Shown piece after piece: positions 1 through 9,974 of a stretch of 64,000 nucleotides of DNA (the first letter of the stretch is position 1; every line of letters starts with the position of its first letter). Under the pieces are notes generated by a model. The model did not search any database, had not been told where the DNA came from, and saw only the letters and a program-made list of their open reading frames with translations. Made by a program: the position numbers and the translations under genes. Source of the DNA: Deltaproteobacteria bacterium GWA2_38_16 (GTDB taxonomy: Bacteria > Bdellovibrionota > JACOXK01 > 2-02-FULL-40-11); the NCBI GenBank assembly GCA_001797335.1, contig MGPE01000005.1, positions 186,001-250,000 on the forward strand, written 5' to 3'.

Positions 1-80
1 ACTATTGAGGCTGGAATGGCCTGTGTCCAAGCAGTGGTGGTGATAAGTAGGATCAGAGAACTTAAAATAATTTTTCTCAT
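1..80 (-). CDS. N-terminal fragment of a secreted or periplasmic protein
   Basis: Only the first 26 codons are in the window; the gene continues off the left edge. Reading leftward from the ATG at 80 gives a short basic start (MRKI), a hydrophobic core rich in Leu, Ile and Thr, then a polar stretch with Ala, a normal Sec signal peptide layout. The mature part is not visible, so no function can be given. The upstream region (81-329) contains no other gene. It is separated from the nitrite reductase gene by a tRNA and a terminator. Confidence 0.55.
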   Translation of the reverse strand, partial: MRKIILSSLILLITTTAWTQAIPASI

Positions 81-194
81 AAAGTGTTCTTTCTTAACAA
101 GGATACTGGGCTCTGTCAATCGGGGGGGCTTATAAAAATATATTGAAGCCTCTTTAAATTCTGTGTATCAATAACTTTTTAGGCATGTGACTAT

Positions 195-229
195 AGGTAT
201 GATTTTTTGTGGGACCGTAGTTCAGCTGG
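195..229 (+). pseudogene. Partial duplicate of the tRNA-Asp 5' end and its upstream flank
   Basis: Bases 211-229 are identical to the first 19 bases of the tRNA-Asp gene at 330-348, and the 16 bases before them match the flank of the real gene with a few differences. After base 229 the similarity stops: no aspartate anticodon arm and no acceptor 3' half follow, so no tRNA can be made. A separate small hairpin (GGTCAC-AAGCGT-GTGACC, 235-252) follows directly. Apart from this, the gap 81-329 shows nothing I can identify. Confidence 0.7.
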
Positions 230-329
230 CCAAAGGTCACAAGCGTGTGACCATTCAAATCTGTAATAACCAGCTGGAAACGAAGTTTGTAGATATTTGG
301 AAATTTAGTAAGTTAGGTATAAGTTTTTT

Positions 330-406
330 GGGACCGTAGTTCAGCTGGTTAGAACGCCTGCCTGTCACGCAGGAGGTCGCGAGTTCGAGTCTCGTCGGTC
401 CCGCCA
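330..406 (+). tRNA. tRNA-Asp (GTC), CCA encoded
   Basis: A full cloverleaf can be drawn. The acceptor arm pairs GGGACCG with CGGTCCC, the anticodon stem pairs CCTGC with GCAGG around a loop CTGTCAC (anticodon GTC), and the T arm carries GTTCGAGTC. The discriminator is G403 and the terminal CCA (404-406) is in the DNA, unlike the other three tRNAs in this window. A strong hairpin terminator follows 15 bases later. Confidence 0.96.
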
Positions 407-421
407 GATAATTTCATTCAA

Positions 422-456
422 AAAAAACGAGCTCTAGATTTCAGAGCTCGTTTTTT
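422..456 (+). terminator. Rho-independent terminator after tRNA-Asp
   Basis: A perfect 14-bp inverted repeat (422-435 with 443-456) encloses a 7-base loop. The core is CGAGCTCT/AGAGCTCG; the A tract and T tract at the two ends pair with each other, so it could work on either strand. It separates the tRNA from the nitrite reductase operon. Confidence 0.9.
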
Positions 457-547
457 CGTGGTCAGACTTGTATACTTCGAATGTAAATGAGGTTTCGACT
501 TTTCTTTTTTAATACGGCCCTACTCTACGCGCTTTTTGTTTACAGGG

Positions 548-567
548 AATATGATTTGTGTCATATT
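548..567. promoter_or_regulatory. CRP/FNR-type operator, nirK site 1
   Basis: Perfect palindrome with 7-bp arms, AATATGA-TTTGTG-TCATATT. The core ATGA-N6-TCAT has the TGA-N6-TCA spacing used by the CRP/FNR family, and the same core precedes other units in this island. The centre is 56 bases before the nirK start codon. The likely binder is the regulator at 21987-22664 (inference). Confidence 0.8.
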
Positions 568-575
568 TTCAGCAC

Positions 576-589
576 ATGATTTATGTCAT
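576..589. promoter_or_regulatory. CRP/FNR-type operator, nirK site 2
   Basis: Second exact ATGA-N6-TCAT copy (ATGA-TTTATG-TCAT), centred 25 bases after the first, so the two sites lie on roughly opposite to intermediate faces of the helix. It is 24 bases from the start codon and may overlap the promoter or the transcription start. Confidence 0.75.
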
Positions 590-613
590 TTTTCTGCCAT
601 CAAGGAGGAAATA

Positions 614-2020
614 ATGAAAAAAATATTTTTGATCATTATCGGTATCGGATGTTTTGGAAATCTTTTATCGTGTAAGTCATCTTTGCCTATTGAAAAAGCT
701 GTTCTAACTTTTGCTCCAGAAGTGCCGCCGGTGATTACGCGGACATCTCCAGCAAAAGTGATTGTTGATCTAGAGGTTCAAGAAGTGGTCAATCAACTGG
801 CCGATGGTGTTGAATATACGTTTTGGACATTTGGGGGGAAAGTTCCTGGGAAATTTATTCGAGTTCGAGAAGGAGATATCGTAGAGTTTCATTTGGCCAA
901 CCATCCTGCCAATAAGCTTCCTCATAATATTGATCTTCATGCAGTGACAGGGCCTGGTGGGGGCGCCACCAGTTCCTTTACAGCGCCTGGACATAAATCC
1001 CAATTTACATTTACAGCGTTAAACGCGGGTCTCTATGTATATCACTGTGCCACGGCTCCTGTAGGGATGCATGTGGCTAATGGCATGTATGGGCTTATTT
1101 ATGTGCAACCCAAAAAAGCGCTGCCTAAGGTGGATCGTGAATATTATGTTATGCAAGGAGATTTTTATACCAAGGGTGTTTTTAGTGAAAAAGGGCTTCA
1201 GCCCTTTTCCATGGAAAAGGCTATCGATGAAAAACCAAGCTATGTGGTGTTTAATGGGGCGGTGAATTCATTGGTGGGGGATAATGCACTGAAAGCCAAA
1301 GTAGGAGAAACCATTCGTTTATTTGTGGGAAATGGGGGGCCGAATTTGGTTTCGTCATTTCATGTTATTGGAGAAATTTTTGATAAAGTGTATCAAGAAG
1401 GAGGGACTTCCACTGTTCAGGAAAATGTTCAAACTACTTTAGTTCCCGCTGGAGGATCAGCCATTGTTGAATTTAGGATGGATGTTCCTGGAACTTTTAT
1501 TTTAGTTGATCACAGTATCTTTAGAGCATTTAATAAAGGAGCTTTGGGAATGCTTAAAGCGGAAGGGCCAGAAAATAAAGTCATTTATTCTGGAAAAGAG
1601 GTGGATGAAAATTATATTGAGAGCCAAGCACATCCCCAAGCAGGGTTAAAATCAGAACCGTCCCCTTTAAAAGCCGGGCGGAGTGGGGCTACTATTTTTG
1701 AAAATGTATGCGCCATGTGTCATCAACAAGAAGGACAAGGCCTTTCTGGCGTATTTCCTCCTTTGGCAAAATCAGACTATCTTTCTCATTTAGCCGTTAG
1801 AGATCGAGAGAAATTAGTATCTATTATTCTAAAAGGGTTATCGGGAAAAATTACCGTGAATGGAAAAGAGTATAATAATGTGATGACGCCTGTTTCAGGA
1901 CTTTCTGATGAAGAATTAGTAACCATCTTAAATTATATTATCAGTTCCTGGGGAAATTCTGGAAAACCATTTACTTTAGAGGAAGTGAAAAAAGCGAAAG
2001 AAAAAATTGAATCGAGATGA
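614..2020 (+). CDS. nirK: Copper nitrite reductase, AniA type, with C-terminal cytochrome c domain
   Basis: Reduces nitrite to nitric oxide in the periplasm. The start at 614 is chosen over an upstream in-frame ATG because AAGGAGGA precedes it and it gives a lipoprotein signal (LLSC, lipid Cys20). Two cupredoxin domains carry type 1 copper ligands H104, C145, H153, M158, type 2 ligands H109, H144, H300, and catalytic D107 and H250. The [11 protein letters not shown] loop is the class II (AniA-like) form. The C-terminal extension has a CxxCH heme site (366-370) and a distal Met, so electrons can arrive through a fused cytochrome c domain. 468 aa. The next gene overlaps by 4 nt. Two CRP/FNR-type palindromes lie upstream. 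Confidence 0.96.
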   Translation: MKKIFLIIIGIGCFGNLLSCKSSLPIEKAVLTFAPEVPPVITRTSPAKVIVDLEVQEVVNQLADGVEYTFWTFGGKVPGKFIRVREGDIVEFHLANHPANKLPHNIDLHAVTGPGGGATSSFTAPGHKSQFTFTALNAGLYVYHCATAPVGMHVANGMYGLIYVQPKKALPKVDREYYVMQGDFYTKGVFSEKGLQPFSMEKAIDEKPSYVVFNGAVNSLVGDNALKAKVGETIRLFVGNGGPNLVSSFHVIGEIFDKVYQEGGTSTVQENVQTTLVPAGGSAIVEFRMDVPGTFILVDHSIFRAFNKGALGMLKAEGPENKVIYSGKEVDENYIESQAHPQAGLKSEPSPLKAGRSGATIFENVCAMCHQQEGQGLSGVFPPLAKSDYLSHLAVRDREKLVSIILKGLSGKITVNGKEYNNVMTPVSGLSDEELVTILNYIISSWGNSGKPFTLEEVKKAKEKIESR

Positions 2021-3162
2021 AAAAAAATATTTTCAGCCATTTTTTCTTGGCTGCTATTTTCATAGAGGGGGGAACATTTACCCCCTTCTATGGTTTGAAT
2101 AAAGATCAAAAAAGTGTATCCGTAAAATCTTTTCGTATAGATGATGCTCCTGTAACCAAGCAGCAATTTTTTAATCATGTCTCTAAGCGGGGGAATGTGC
2201 CGGTAACCTATGTGTCGTGGGATGATGCACAAGCGTATTGCAAGGCTCGGGGAGGCAGACTCCCCACTGTTTTTGAGTGGGAATATGTAGGCAGTGCCAG
2301 TGAGACTCAAAAAGATGCTTCGAAGGATCCAAAATTTATTCAAAAACTTTTAGAGTGGTATTCAAAGCCCGTTGATGAAGCTAAAATTCCAGAGGTTAAG
2401 CAGGGAAAACCCAATGTTTGGGGAGTGTACGACATGCATGGAGTGGTGTGGGAATGGGTCTATGATTTTAATAGTAGCTTTGTCACCGGAGATAATCGTC
2501 AGGATAAAGATAAACTCAAAGATTTGTTTTGTGGAGCAGGAGGAGAAGGTGCTCAAGACCGAATTAATTACGCAGCCTTTATGCGATATGCATTGAGAAG
2601 TAGTTTAAAAGCATCTTATAAACTTATGAATCTAGGATTTCGGTGTGCTTATGATGAAAAAAATCAGGACGAGAATATTCAAACGTCTCTTGATTTATCT
2701 CCCTATCGCTCTCATTTTGTGGTGATCACGATGACGTATACGAGCTGCCAATCGGCTTGTCCTTTGATTATAAAAAAATTAAAAACCATTTTAAAAGCAT
2801 TAGGGGGAGATATCCAAAATATTGAATTTGTGGTGGTGACGTTTGATCCAACTATTGACACAGCTTCTCATCTTTTAGAATACCAAAAAAAACAAGGTCT
2901 TGATTTTCAAAATTGGCATTTTTTAAGCGGTTCCGAAGAAGAAACCCGAAAGATGTCTTTATTTTTAGATATTTCTTATCAAAAAGATGCTACGACGGGG
3001 CACTTTATGCACAGCAATAAAATTATTCTTTTAAATCCTGAGGGTCAAAAGGTAGTAACCCTAGATGGTTTGGATTCTGATATTGAGCCACTTTTAAAAG
3101 CCATGGGTAAAACACCCAAAGCTTCTTTTTTCAAAAAACTTAAAAATTATTTTACCTTTTAA
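2017..3162 (+). CDS. NirV-like SUMF1 domain fused to SCO1/SenC copper chaperone
   Basis: Two domains in one 381-aa chain behind an N-terminal hydrophobic segment. Residues about 17-215 are a formylglycine-generating-enzyme (SUMF1) fold, with motifs [24 protein letters not shown] and a C-terminal NLGFRC. This is the family of NirV, a known partner of copper nitrite reductases. Residues about 230-375 are SCO1/SenC, with the copper motif C244-x3-C248 and the conserved His in the GHFMHS segment (H329/H332). It overlaps nirK by 4 nt, so the two are probably co-translated. Likely role: maturation or copper loading of the adjacent NirK (inference from the families). The 3' end overlaps the convergent gene by 11 nt. 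Confidence 0.88.
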   Translation: MKKNIFSHFFLAAIFIEGGTFTPFYGLNKDQKSVSVKSFRIDDAPVTKQQFFNHVSKRGNVPVTYVSWDDAQAYCKARGGRLPTVFEWEYVGSASETQKDASKDPKFIQKLLEWYSKPVDEAKIPEVKQGKPNVWGVYDMHGVVWEWVYDFNSSFVTGDNRQDKDKLKDLFCGAGGEGAQDRINYAAFMRYALRSSLKASYKLMNLGFRCAYDEKNQDENIQTSLDLSPYRSHFVVITMTYTSCQSACPLIIKKLKTILKALGGDIQNIEFVVVTFDPTIDTASHLLEYQKKQGLDFQNWHFLSGSEEETRKMSLFLDISYQKDATTGHFMHSNKIILLNPEGQKVVTLDGLDSDIEPLLKAMGKTPKASFFKKLKNYFTF

Positions 3163-3637
3163 ATTGTGTATTGCTCGGTTCGTCTACGCAGGAAGAACAG
3201 CAGGGCATGGATTTTAAAAATTTAGTGGGGCCAAACTTAAGAGCGAGAAGCATATTTTTTACAAAGATCAAAATTCCTAAAAATTGTAAAAGCCCAAAAA
3301 CAAAAAAAAGAAGGTTCCAAGGAAGAGAGGAATCATAAAAAATATTTTGTAAGAGCGGTACGGTGATCATTCCCATCATTCCAATATTAGCCAGCCATAA
3401 GTGAAGCCTTTGATAATGATCGGGGACAAGAGGACTTGATGCAAAGCGGGGGATGACATGATACGCCAGACCAAAAATCATCATCGAAATCCACCCAATG
3501 GCCATCGTATGGGCATGGGGAAAATGAATGATTGTTTTCCAAGTAGGAAAAGAAGCCATTACTGTGCCCATAAGGGCACCTACCAATAAATAAAGAAGAC
3601 TTGAAATGACAAATAATCTAGAATAGGGAGACATCAT
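3152..3637 (-). CDS. Small heme-copper-oxidase subunit I-like membrane protein
   Basis: 161 aa with about four transmembrane helices. The segment FPHAHTMAIGWISMMIFG followed by AYHVIPRF resembles one helical hairpin of CcoN/NorB-type subunit I proteins and includes several His that could bind heme. The protein is far too short to be a full oxidase (about 450 aa). The soluble tail has a Cys cluster (CCSSC). It is transcribed away from the TSUP gene, with a CRP/FNR palindrome 37-50 bases upstream of its start, so it probably belongs to the nitrogen-oxide regulon. NO or O2 sensing, heme handling or NO protection are possible. The function is not established. Confidence 0.7.
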   Translation of the reverse strand: MMSPYSRLFVISSLLYLLVGALMGTVMASFPTWKTIIHFPHAHTMAIGWISMMIFGLAYHVIPRFASSPLVPDHYQRLHLWLANIGMMGMITVPLLQNIFYDSSLPWNLLFFVFGLLQFLGILIFVKNMLLALKFGPTKFLKSMPCCSSCVDEPSNTQFKR

Positions 3638-3673
3638 TAAGTTTTATTTTTAACATAGGGAGTCCATAAAAAC

Positions 3674-3687
3674 ATGATCAATGTCAT
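3674..3687. promoter_or_regulatory. CRP/FNR-type operator between divergent genes
   Basis: Exact ATGA-TCAATG-TCAT palindrome. It coincides with the first codons of the rightward TSUP gene and lies 37-50 bases before the start of the leftward gene. It is therefore placed to activate the leftward gene and could block the rightward one. Confidence 0.65.
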
Positions 3688-4414
3688 ATTTTTGCCAGTT
3701 TTTTTCTTTGTGGCTGCTCTTATTTACTCAATGGTAGGGCATGCAGGTGCTTCAGCCTATTTGGCCATCATGGCTCTTTTTGGAATATCAACAGAGGTAA
3801 TGAAACCCGTAGCCTTGGTTTTAAATATTTTAGTGGCAGCGATTGCCAGTTTTAAATTTTATCGATCAGGGCATTTTTCATGGTCTTTATTTTGGCCTTT
3901 TGCATTGACCTCCATTCCTTTTTCTTTTTTAGGAGGATTTTTAATACTGTCTCCTCTATTTTATAAGCCCATCGTTGGGATTATTCTCTTATATGCGGCG
4001 TATCATCTCTTTTTCTTTTCTGCGCTCTCCGCTTCTTTAGAAATAGCCCAACCCTTACGACGGTGGTTACTATTGTTTTTGGGATCAGGCATTGGATTTT
4101 TGTCTGGGTTAATTGGGGTAGGGGGAGGGATTTTTTTAAGTCCCCTTCTTTTATGGAGGAGGTGGGCTACGGTTCGGCAAACAGCAGCGATATCTTCTCT
4201 TTTTATTCTCGTGAATTCTATTTCCGGTTTAGGGGGGCATCTGTTTCGGGTGAATTCTTTGCCTTCTCAATTGCCGCTGTGGTTAGTGAGCGTTGCTCTG
4301 GGAGGATGGATAGGAGCAGAATATGGAAGCCGTCATCTGTCCCCCCTTTTTTTAAAGCGATGTTTGGCTTTGGTTTTATTAATAGCAGGACTTAAATGCC
4401 TCTTTTTTGTCTAA
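3674..4414 (+). CDS. TSUP (TauE/SafE) family membrane transporter
   Basis: 246 aa, almost entirely hydrophobic, with about eight predicted helices. The two halves carry the family's internal repeat; the second has GIGFLSGLIGVGGGIFLSPL, the TauE/SafE signature. Members export sulfite, sulfonates and other small organic or inorganic anions. The substrate here is unknown; its place between nirK and the nitrate-reductase-type operon suggests an anion connected with nitrogen or sulfur oxides (inference). No ribosome-binding site is obvious before the ATG, and a regulatory palindrome overlaps the start. Confidence 0.88.
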   Translation: MINVIFLPVFFFVAALIYSMVGHAGASAYLAIMALFGISTEVMKPVALVLNILVAAIASFKFYRSGHFSWSLFWPFALTSIPFSFLGGFLILSPLFYKPIVGIILLYAAYHLFFFSALSASLEIAQPLRRWLLLFLGSGIGFLSGLIGVGGGIFLSPLLLWRRWATVRQTAAISSLFILVNSISGLGGHLFRVNSLPSQLPLWLVSVALGGWIGAEYGSRHLSPLFLKRCLALVLLIAGLKCLFFV

Positions 4415-4416
4415 AT

Positions 4417-4430
4417 CTGATCAGTATCAT
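4417..4430. promoter_or_regulatory. Probable CRP/FNR-type operator before the narG-like operon
   Basis: CTGA-TCAGTA-TCAT is one mismatch from the ATGA-N6-TCAT palindrome. A weak -10 match (TGTAAA, 4451-4456) puts a start site about 40 bases from the centre, the class II activator distance, and the gene starts at 4493. Confidence 0.55.
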
Positions 4431-4492
4431 TTTTATCTCTACCGAAATTGTGTAAATCTGCCACTTTAAGGCTTAAAAAATATGGAGGAAAT

Positions 4493-7400
4493 ATGACATA
4501 TATCAGCCGAAGAAAGTTTTTAAAAGGTTTGGGGGCAGTAGGGACGTTATTAACCTCAGAAACTGTCTTTGGATCTCCTCTTCGATATTTTAAGCCTACC
4601 CATGTAGAAAATCCCTTAGCATTTTATCCCAACCGGGATTGGGAAAAAGTATATCGAAATATTTTTAAACCTGATTCCACGTTTGTATTTTTGTGTGCTC
4701 CCAATGATACCCATAACTGTCTTTTAAAAGCGTATGTCAAAAATAATGTGGCGGTTCGAATAGGTCCTACTTATGGATATGGAAAAGCACAAGATCTCTA
4801 TGGGAATCAATCGTCTCATCGGTGGGATCCCAGGCTCTGTCAAAAAGGATTGGGATTAGTACGTAGGGTCTATGGGGATCGTCGTTTAAAATCCTCAATG
4901 ATTCGACAAGGATTTAAACAATGGGTAGAGGCTGGATTTCCCAGAGATCCCAAAACTGGAAAGCCGGATTTAAAATATTTTAATCGGGGACGAGATAAGT
5001 GGCTCAGAATTTCTTGGGATGAAGCATTTCAATTATCTGCCAAAGCTTTTTATAATATTGCACAAACCTATTCAGGCAAAGAAGGAGAAAAACGTTTAAA
5101 ACTTCAAGGTTATGATTCTGCGATGATTGAAGCGTTAGAAGGAGCAGGAACACAAACAATTAAAATCAGAGGGGGAATGGCATTTTTAGGATCTACACGA
5201 ATTTTTGGAATGTATCGATTTGCCAATATGCTTGCGCTTTTAGATAGCAAAATTCGAGGAGTTGGGCCAGATCACGCCGTAGGAGCCAGAGGGTGGGATA
5301 GTTATAGTTGGCATACAGATCTTCCACCAGGGCATCCCATGGTGACGGGTACTCAAACCAATGATTTTGATTTATTTGCCGTAGAACATTCAAAGCTTGC
5401 TATTGCCTGGGGGATGAATTGGATTACGACAAAAATGCCAGATTCCCATTGGTTGACGGAAGCCAGGCTCAAGGGAACTAAAACCGTGTCCATCACGGTT
5501 GAATACAGTGCAACGGCTTCTAAAACCGATGACGTGATTGTTATTCGTCCAGGAACAGATCCAGCCTTTGCATTGGGATTGGCCCAAGTGATTATATCTG
5601 AAAAACTCTATGATTTGGAGTTTGTATCCAAAAATACGGATCTTCCTTTTCTTATTCGATTAGATACCTTGGAGCCTCTTCGTCCCCAAGATATTATTCC
5701 GGGATATGTAGAGCCTCCTTTAAAAAATATTGTCTTTCTTAAAAAAGGAGAAAAACCCCCGGCAACCTCTACCCATCGCATTCAATATGCCACGGAAGAA
5801 ATGAAGGATTCTTTTAAACCGTTTGTGATTGTTGATCAAAAAACCAAAAAATTAACACCGGTGACGAGAGACTCGTTCAGATCGGCAGATTTGTTTTCCA
5901 GTCGAACGGTGAAACTTTTAAATGGGAAGGAAATAAAAGTACAAACCGTGTTTGGGTTAATGAGAGACTATGTAAATCAAAATTTTACGCCTAAACAAAC
6001 CGAACTTATTACTGGTGCTCCTGAAAAAGCAATTATCTTATTAGCCAAACAAATTGCGGCTAATCCAGAAAAAACACTTTTTGTGACGGGTATGGGTCCA
6101 AACCAATTTTTTAATTCTGATTTAAAAGATCGGGCCATCTTTTTTGTGGCAGCCTTAACGCGAAATATTGGATTTCCAGGGGGTAATGTAGGAAGTTATG
6201 CTGGAAATTATAGAGCAGCATTGATTGGGGGAGAGCCCGTATTTGCTGCCGAAGATCCCTTTCATGTGCAACTCGATCCCAAAGGTAAGGTCATTGTTAA
6301 AAAATATACGCATTATGAATCACTTCATTACTTTAATTATGGTGAGAGGCCGCTTAGGGGAGGGAAAACATTATTTACAGGGAAAAGTCATCTTCCAACT
6401 CCTACCAAAGCCATGTGGCTCAATAATTCTAACTCTGTCATCGGAAATATTAAGTGGCATTTTGATGTGGTGAATAACACGCTTCCAAAGCTAGAGTTTA
6501 TTGCATTTGCAGATTGGTGGTGGACGGGTTCTTGTGAGTATGCTGATATTGTTTTTGGCGTCGACAGTTGGGCGGAGTTTAAAGTGCCTGATATGTGTGC
6601 TTCCTGTACCAATCCTTTCCTTCATGTTTATCCCAGAACTCCTCTTCCCAGAATTTTTGATACGAAATCTGATATCGAAGTGATTGCAGGAGTATCAAAA
6701 GCGTTAGCCGAAGTAACCAATGATGCTCGAATGGTTGACATGTGGAAATTTGTTCATGAAGGGAATGTGCAAACATATCTTCAACGGATTATGGATCACT
6801 CTTTTACGCTCAAAGGGTATGATATTGATGATCTAGAGAAAAAAGCCCAAGAAGGAATTCCAACGCTCATGAATAATCGAACCTATCCTAGAATCTCTTC
6901 TTTTGAGCAGGCCACAGAAAAAGAACTTTGGTTTACGAAATCAGGTCGATTGGAATTTTATCGTCCTGAAAAAGAATTTATTGAGCATGGTGAAAATATG
7001 GTGGTGTATAGAGAACCTGTTGATTCAACGCCCTATGAACCCAATGTCATTGTAGCACATCCTCATGTGGCCATTCGTCCTAAAGGGCCCGAAGCACATG
7101 GGATGCAGTCGAGTGATCTTTCGTGTGAAAGTCGCCAAGTGCGAAATGTGATCAAAACGCCAGAAGAAGTAGTCAAAACAGAGCATCCTCTGCGTTCCAA
7201 AAAATTTACTCACATTTATCATACGCCCAAATATCGACATGGAGCACACACGACTCCTGTTGATACTGATTTTACGGGAGTATGGTTTGGCCCTTTTGGT
7301 GATATTTATCGGCACGACAAACGTCAAGCCTCCGTGACCGAAGGATATGTAGATATAAATCCTTTAGATGCCAAAGAACTGGGGATTGAAGATGGGGATT

Positions 7401-7936
7401 ATGTGCATATAGATGCTGATCCCCAAGATCGTCCTTATAGAGGATGGAAAAAAGGGACTGAGTCTTATCATGTGGGGAGACTCCTTCTCAGGGCTCGTTA
7501 TTATCCAGGGACTCCCAGGGGAGTAGCTCGGACTTGGCACAATATGTATGGAGCTACTTTTGGAAGTGTGAAAGCTCATGAAACCCGGCCCGATGGACTC
7601 GCTAAAAATCCAGAGACAAATTACCAATCCATGTATCGCTATGGCAGTCATCAAAGTGCCACCCGGGCATGGCTACGGCCAACACTTATGACAGAAACAT
7701 TGGTGAGAAAAGAAATGTTTGGAAATCAAATGGGCAAAGGATTTGCTGCAGATATTCATTGTCCCGTCGGAGCGCCTCGGGAAGCGTTTGTTAAAATTTC
7801 TAAAGCTGAGAACGGGGGATTGGGAGGAAAAGGAAAGTGGGGGCCGGCACAGCTTGGATTTCGTCCCACCTATGAAAATGTAGCGATGAAGGAATATCTT
7901 AAAGGAAAATTTATGAAACGAAAGAAGGAGATGTAA
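4493..7936 (+). CDS. Periplasmic NarG/NxrA-type molybdopterin oxidoreductase, catalytic subunit
   Basis: 1147 aa, type II DMSO-reductase family; interconverts nitrate and nitrite at a Mo-bisMGD centre. The start at 4493 follows GGAGGA and yields a twin-arginine signal (SRRKFLK, residues 5-11), so export is in folded form. By alignment with NarG, the FS0 cluster ligands would be C68, D72, C76 and C116; Asp at the second position and the ND-T-H context are typical of the NxrA/periplasmic Nar branch. The Mo ligand is probably D276 in TDLPPG. Motifs such as [12 protein letters not shown] and EYSATASK also point to that branch. It heads an operon with the Fe-S, heme and chaperone genes. The direction in vivo is unproven; with NirK beside it, nitrate reduction is more likely. 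Confidence 0.92.
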   Translation: MTYISRRKFLKGLGAVGTLLTSETVFGSPLRYFKPTHVENPLAFYPNRDWEKVYRNIFKPDSTFVFLCAPNDTHNCLLKAYVKNNVAVRIGPTYGYGKAQDLYGNQSSHRWDPRLCQKGLGLVRRVYGDRRLKSSMIRQGFKQWVEAGFPRDPKTGKPDLKYFNRGRDKWLRISWDEAFQLSAKAFYNIAQTYSGKEGEKRLKLQGYDSAMIEALEGAGTQTIKIRGGMAFLGSTRIFGMYRFANMLALLDSKIRGVGPDHAVGARGWDSYSWHTDLPPGHPMVTGTQTNDFDLFAVEHSKLAIAWGMNWITTKMPDSHWLTEARLKGTKTVSITVEYSATASKTDDVIVIRPGTDPAFALGLAQVIISEKLYDLEFVSKNTDLPFLIRLDTLEPLRPQDIIPGYVEPPLKNIVFLKKGEKPPATSTHRIQYATEEMKDSFKPFVIVDQKTKKLTPVTRDSFRSADLFSSRTVKLLNGKEIKVQTVFGLMRDYVNQNFTPKQTELITGAPEKAIILLAKQIAANPEKTLFVTGMGPNQFFNSDLKDRAIFFVAALTRNIGFPGGNVGSYAGNYRAALIGGEPVFAAEDPFHVQLDPKGKVIVKKYTHYESLHYFNYGERPLRGGKTLFTGKSHLPTPTKAMWLNNSNSVIGNIKWHFDVVNNTLPKLEFIAFADWWWTGSCEYADIVFGVDSWAEFKVPDMCASCTNPFLHVYPRTPLPRIFDTKSDIEVIAGVSKALAEVTNDARMVDMWKFVHEGNVQTYLQRIMDHSFTLKGYDIDDLEKKAQEGIPTLMNNRTYPRISSFEQATEKELWFTKSGRLEFYRPEKEFIEHGENMVVYREPVDSTPYEPNVIVAHPHVAIRPKGPEAHGMQSSDLSCESRQVRNVIKTPEEVVKTEHPLRSKKFTHIYHTPKYRHGAHTTPVDTDFTGVWFGPFGDIYRHDKRQASVTEGYVDINPLDAKELGIEDGDYVHIDADPQDRPYRGWKKGTESYHVGRLLLRARYYPGTPRGVARTWHNMYGATFGSVKAHETRPDGLAKNPETNYQSMYRYGSHQSATRAWLRPTLMTETLVRKEMFGNQMGKGFAADIHCPVGAPREAFVKISKAENGGLGGKGKWGPAQLGFRPTYENVAMKEYLKGKFMKRKKEM

Positions 7937-7939
7937 AGC

Positions 7940-9070
7940 ATGGCAACAGTAAAAAATTGGCAACTGGATCGCCAAATGGATTATCCCTATGAAGAGCACC
8001 GACCTAAAAAACAATGGGCCATTGTTTTTGATTTAAATAAATGCATTGGATGTCAAACCTGTTCCTTGGCCTGTAAAACCACTTGGACCAGTGGCAAAGG
8101 CCAAGAATATATGTTTTGGAATAATGTGGAAACAAAACCTTGGGGCAGCTATCCCCTGGCGTGGGATGTCCGAGTACTTGAAAAATTGGGATATCAACAC
8201 TGGGATAAAAATAAACCCTATTCCGGAAAAACCGTTTTTGAAGCTGCTGATCCAGCAGAAAAAGCGGTTCATTTTAATCCTCAAGATGAAGATTGGATGT
8301 ATCCAAACCGAGGAGAAGATGATTGTACAGGAAATGTCTCGGGTGGAAAATATTTGACATTACCCCACGACAATTGGTTTTTTTATCTTCCCAGAACCTG
8401 TGCACATTGTACCTATCCTGCCTGTTTAGCAGCCTGCCCCAGAAAAGCGATTTATAAACGAGAAGAAGATGGTATTGTTCTGATCGATCAATCACGATGC
8501 AAAGGATACCAAGAATGTGTCAGGGCCTGTCCCTATAAAAAGTCTATGTATAATCCCTATACCCGAGTGAGTGAAAAATGTGTGGGGTGTTATCCGGCGG
8601 TAGAAGAGGGAAAGCAACCCATGTGTGTTCAAAATTGCATTGGGAAAATTCGTATTATGGGATTTATTAATCCTCCCTGGAATGCCAGAGAAGATAATCC
8701 TGTTGATTATCTGGTTCACAAAAAAGAATTAGCACTCCCGTATTATCCTCAGTTGGGACTTGAGCCGAATATTTATTATGTTCCTCCCATTCATGCCAAT
8801 CGGGAGTATTTAATTCAGATGTTTGGCCCAAAAGTAGAGGAGGTCATTGAAAATTATAAAAAAATTAAAAATGATCCTATTACCCAGGGACTTTTAGTGC
8901 TGATGGGATCTACGGATAATATTATTCATCGTTTTAAAGTTTCTGAGGGATCAGCATATGCTTTTGATGAAAAAGGGGATCAAATTGTGAGAGTTCCAGT
9001 CACAGAGCCTTTATTTATTCGAACCCCTTGGGATGAAAAACTGGGCGTTATTCGAAATAATACGCCCTAA
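7940..9070 (+). CDS. NarH/NxrB-type iron-sulfur subunit
   Basis: 376 aa electron-transfer subunit passing electrons between the molybdoenzyme and the heme subunit. Four Cys groups are visible: CIGCQTCSLAC near residue 40, CAHCTYPACLAAC, CKGYQECVRACP, and a CVGCY...CVQNC group near residue 215, matching the four-cluster NarH plan. It has no signal peptide of its own and so would be carried across the membrane with the Tat-tagged catalytic subunit, as known for this family. It starts 3 nt after the upstream stop, with AAGGAGATG as ribosome-binding site at the end of that gene. Confidence 0.93.
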   Translation: MATVKNWQLDRQMDYPYEEHRPKKQWAIVFDLNKCIGCQTCSLACKTTWTSGKGQEYMFWNNVETKPWGSYPLAWDVRVLEKLGYQHWDKNKPYSGKTVFEAADPAEKAVHFNPQDEDWMYPNRGEDDCTGNVSGGKYLTLPHDNWFFYLPRTCAHCTYPACLAACPRKAIYKREEDGIVLIDQSRCKGYQECVRACPYKKSMYNPYTRVSEKCVGCYPAVEEGKQPMCVQNCIGKIRIMGFINPPWNAREDNPVDYLVHKKELALPYYPQLGLEPNIYYVPPIHANREYLIQMFGPKVEEVIENYKKIKNDPITQGLLVLMGSTDNIIHRFKVSEGSAYAFDEKGDQIVRVPVTEPLFIRTPWDEKLGVIRNNTP

Positions 9071-9089
9071 GAAAGAAGGTGTGAGGGGA

Positions 9090-9974
9090 ATGATGAAGAA
9101 AATTTATGCTTTAATGGTTGTAAGTTATCTTTTATGGGGCCAGGGACTTTGGGCCGAAGGACTTATTGCAAAATATGTTAAAGAGGATCTCTCTAAACTA
9201 AATCTTGAAGCACTGTTTTGGAAAGAGGTTACTCCAGAGACCATTCAGCTGATAGCTCAGCCCATGGTGGCCCCACGTCCTCAAAAAACATTGACGGAAA
9301 AACTTTGGGTACAAGTGGTTCATAATGGAGAGTGGATGGCGTTTCGATTTAAATGGAAAGACAAAGAGAAGAGCGAAGCAGGACCTTTGGGTAAATTTTC
9401 GGATGCAGTGGCCATTCAATTTCCAGTGAAAGAAAAAGAAGTGCCCCCGATTTTTATGGGAGCCAAGGATAGCCCCGTTCATATTTTGCATTGGAGAGCA
9501 CAGTATCAAAAAGACAAAGAAAAAGGATTCCAAACGATGAAAGATATTTATCCCAATATGAATATGGATATGTATCCTTTAGAATTTGCCAATCAATATT
9601 CTCATGATGAGATGTTGAAAAAAATCACTGAGGAACAAAGAGAAGTGTTTGTGTCTGGAAAATCTGCTGGAAACCCTCAATCATTTCAAAAAATAAAAGG
9701 GGTGGATGAGATGATGGCCGAAGGTTTTGGTTCCAGTTCTGTCATTGAAAATACGAGAGCAGAAGCTCAGGGGATATGGCAAAAAAAAGGAAAAGAAGGA
9801 GAATGGGTAGTGCAAATTTCTCGGCCCTTAGCTTTAGAAGGGGGATCTATCTTGAAAGCAGGGCAAAAAAGTTTTATGGCCTTTGCTGTGTGGCAGGGCG
9901 GAGAAGGGGAAGTGGGATGTCGAAAATCTGTGACGATGACCTGGGTACCCTTAATAATTGAGGATAAAAAATGA
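9090..9974 (+). CDS. Type II DMSO-reductase family heme-b subunit (NxrC/DdhC/EbdC-like)
   Basis: 294 aa. The start at 9090 follows GAGGGG and gives a Sec signal peptide (MMKKIYALMVVSYLLWG). The mature part resembles the ethylbenzene-dehydrogenase heme-b (gamma) subunit family: an early LFWKEV segment, a LWVQVVHNGEWMAFRFKWKD strand pair and a DAVAIQFP segment, with Met and Lys residues available as axial heme ligands. It is soluble, unlike the membrane NarI, which agrees with a periplasmic complex handing electrons to or from a cytochrome c pool. It overlaps the following chaperone gene by 4 nt. Confidence 0.85.
   Translation: MMKKIYALMVVSYLLWGQGLWAEGLIAKYVKEDLSKLNLEALFWKEVTPETIQLIAQPMVAPRPQKTLTEKLWVQVVHNGEWMAFRFKWKDKEKSEAGPLGKFSDAVAIQFPVKEKEVPPIFMGAKDSPVHILHWRAQYQKDKEKGFQTMKDIYPNMNMDMYPLEFANQYSHDEMLKKITEEQREVFVSGKSAGNPQSFQKIKGVDEMMAEGFGSSSVIENTRAEAQGIWQKKGKEGEWVVQISRPLALEGGSILKAGQKSFMAFAVWQGGEGEVGCRKSVTMTWVPLIIEDKK

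Noticed and set aside
211-270. Possible second tRNA gene
   Set aside because: The first 19 bases match tRNA-Asp but there is no matching acceptor 3' strand and no normal anticodon arm, so it is a fragment.
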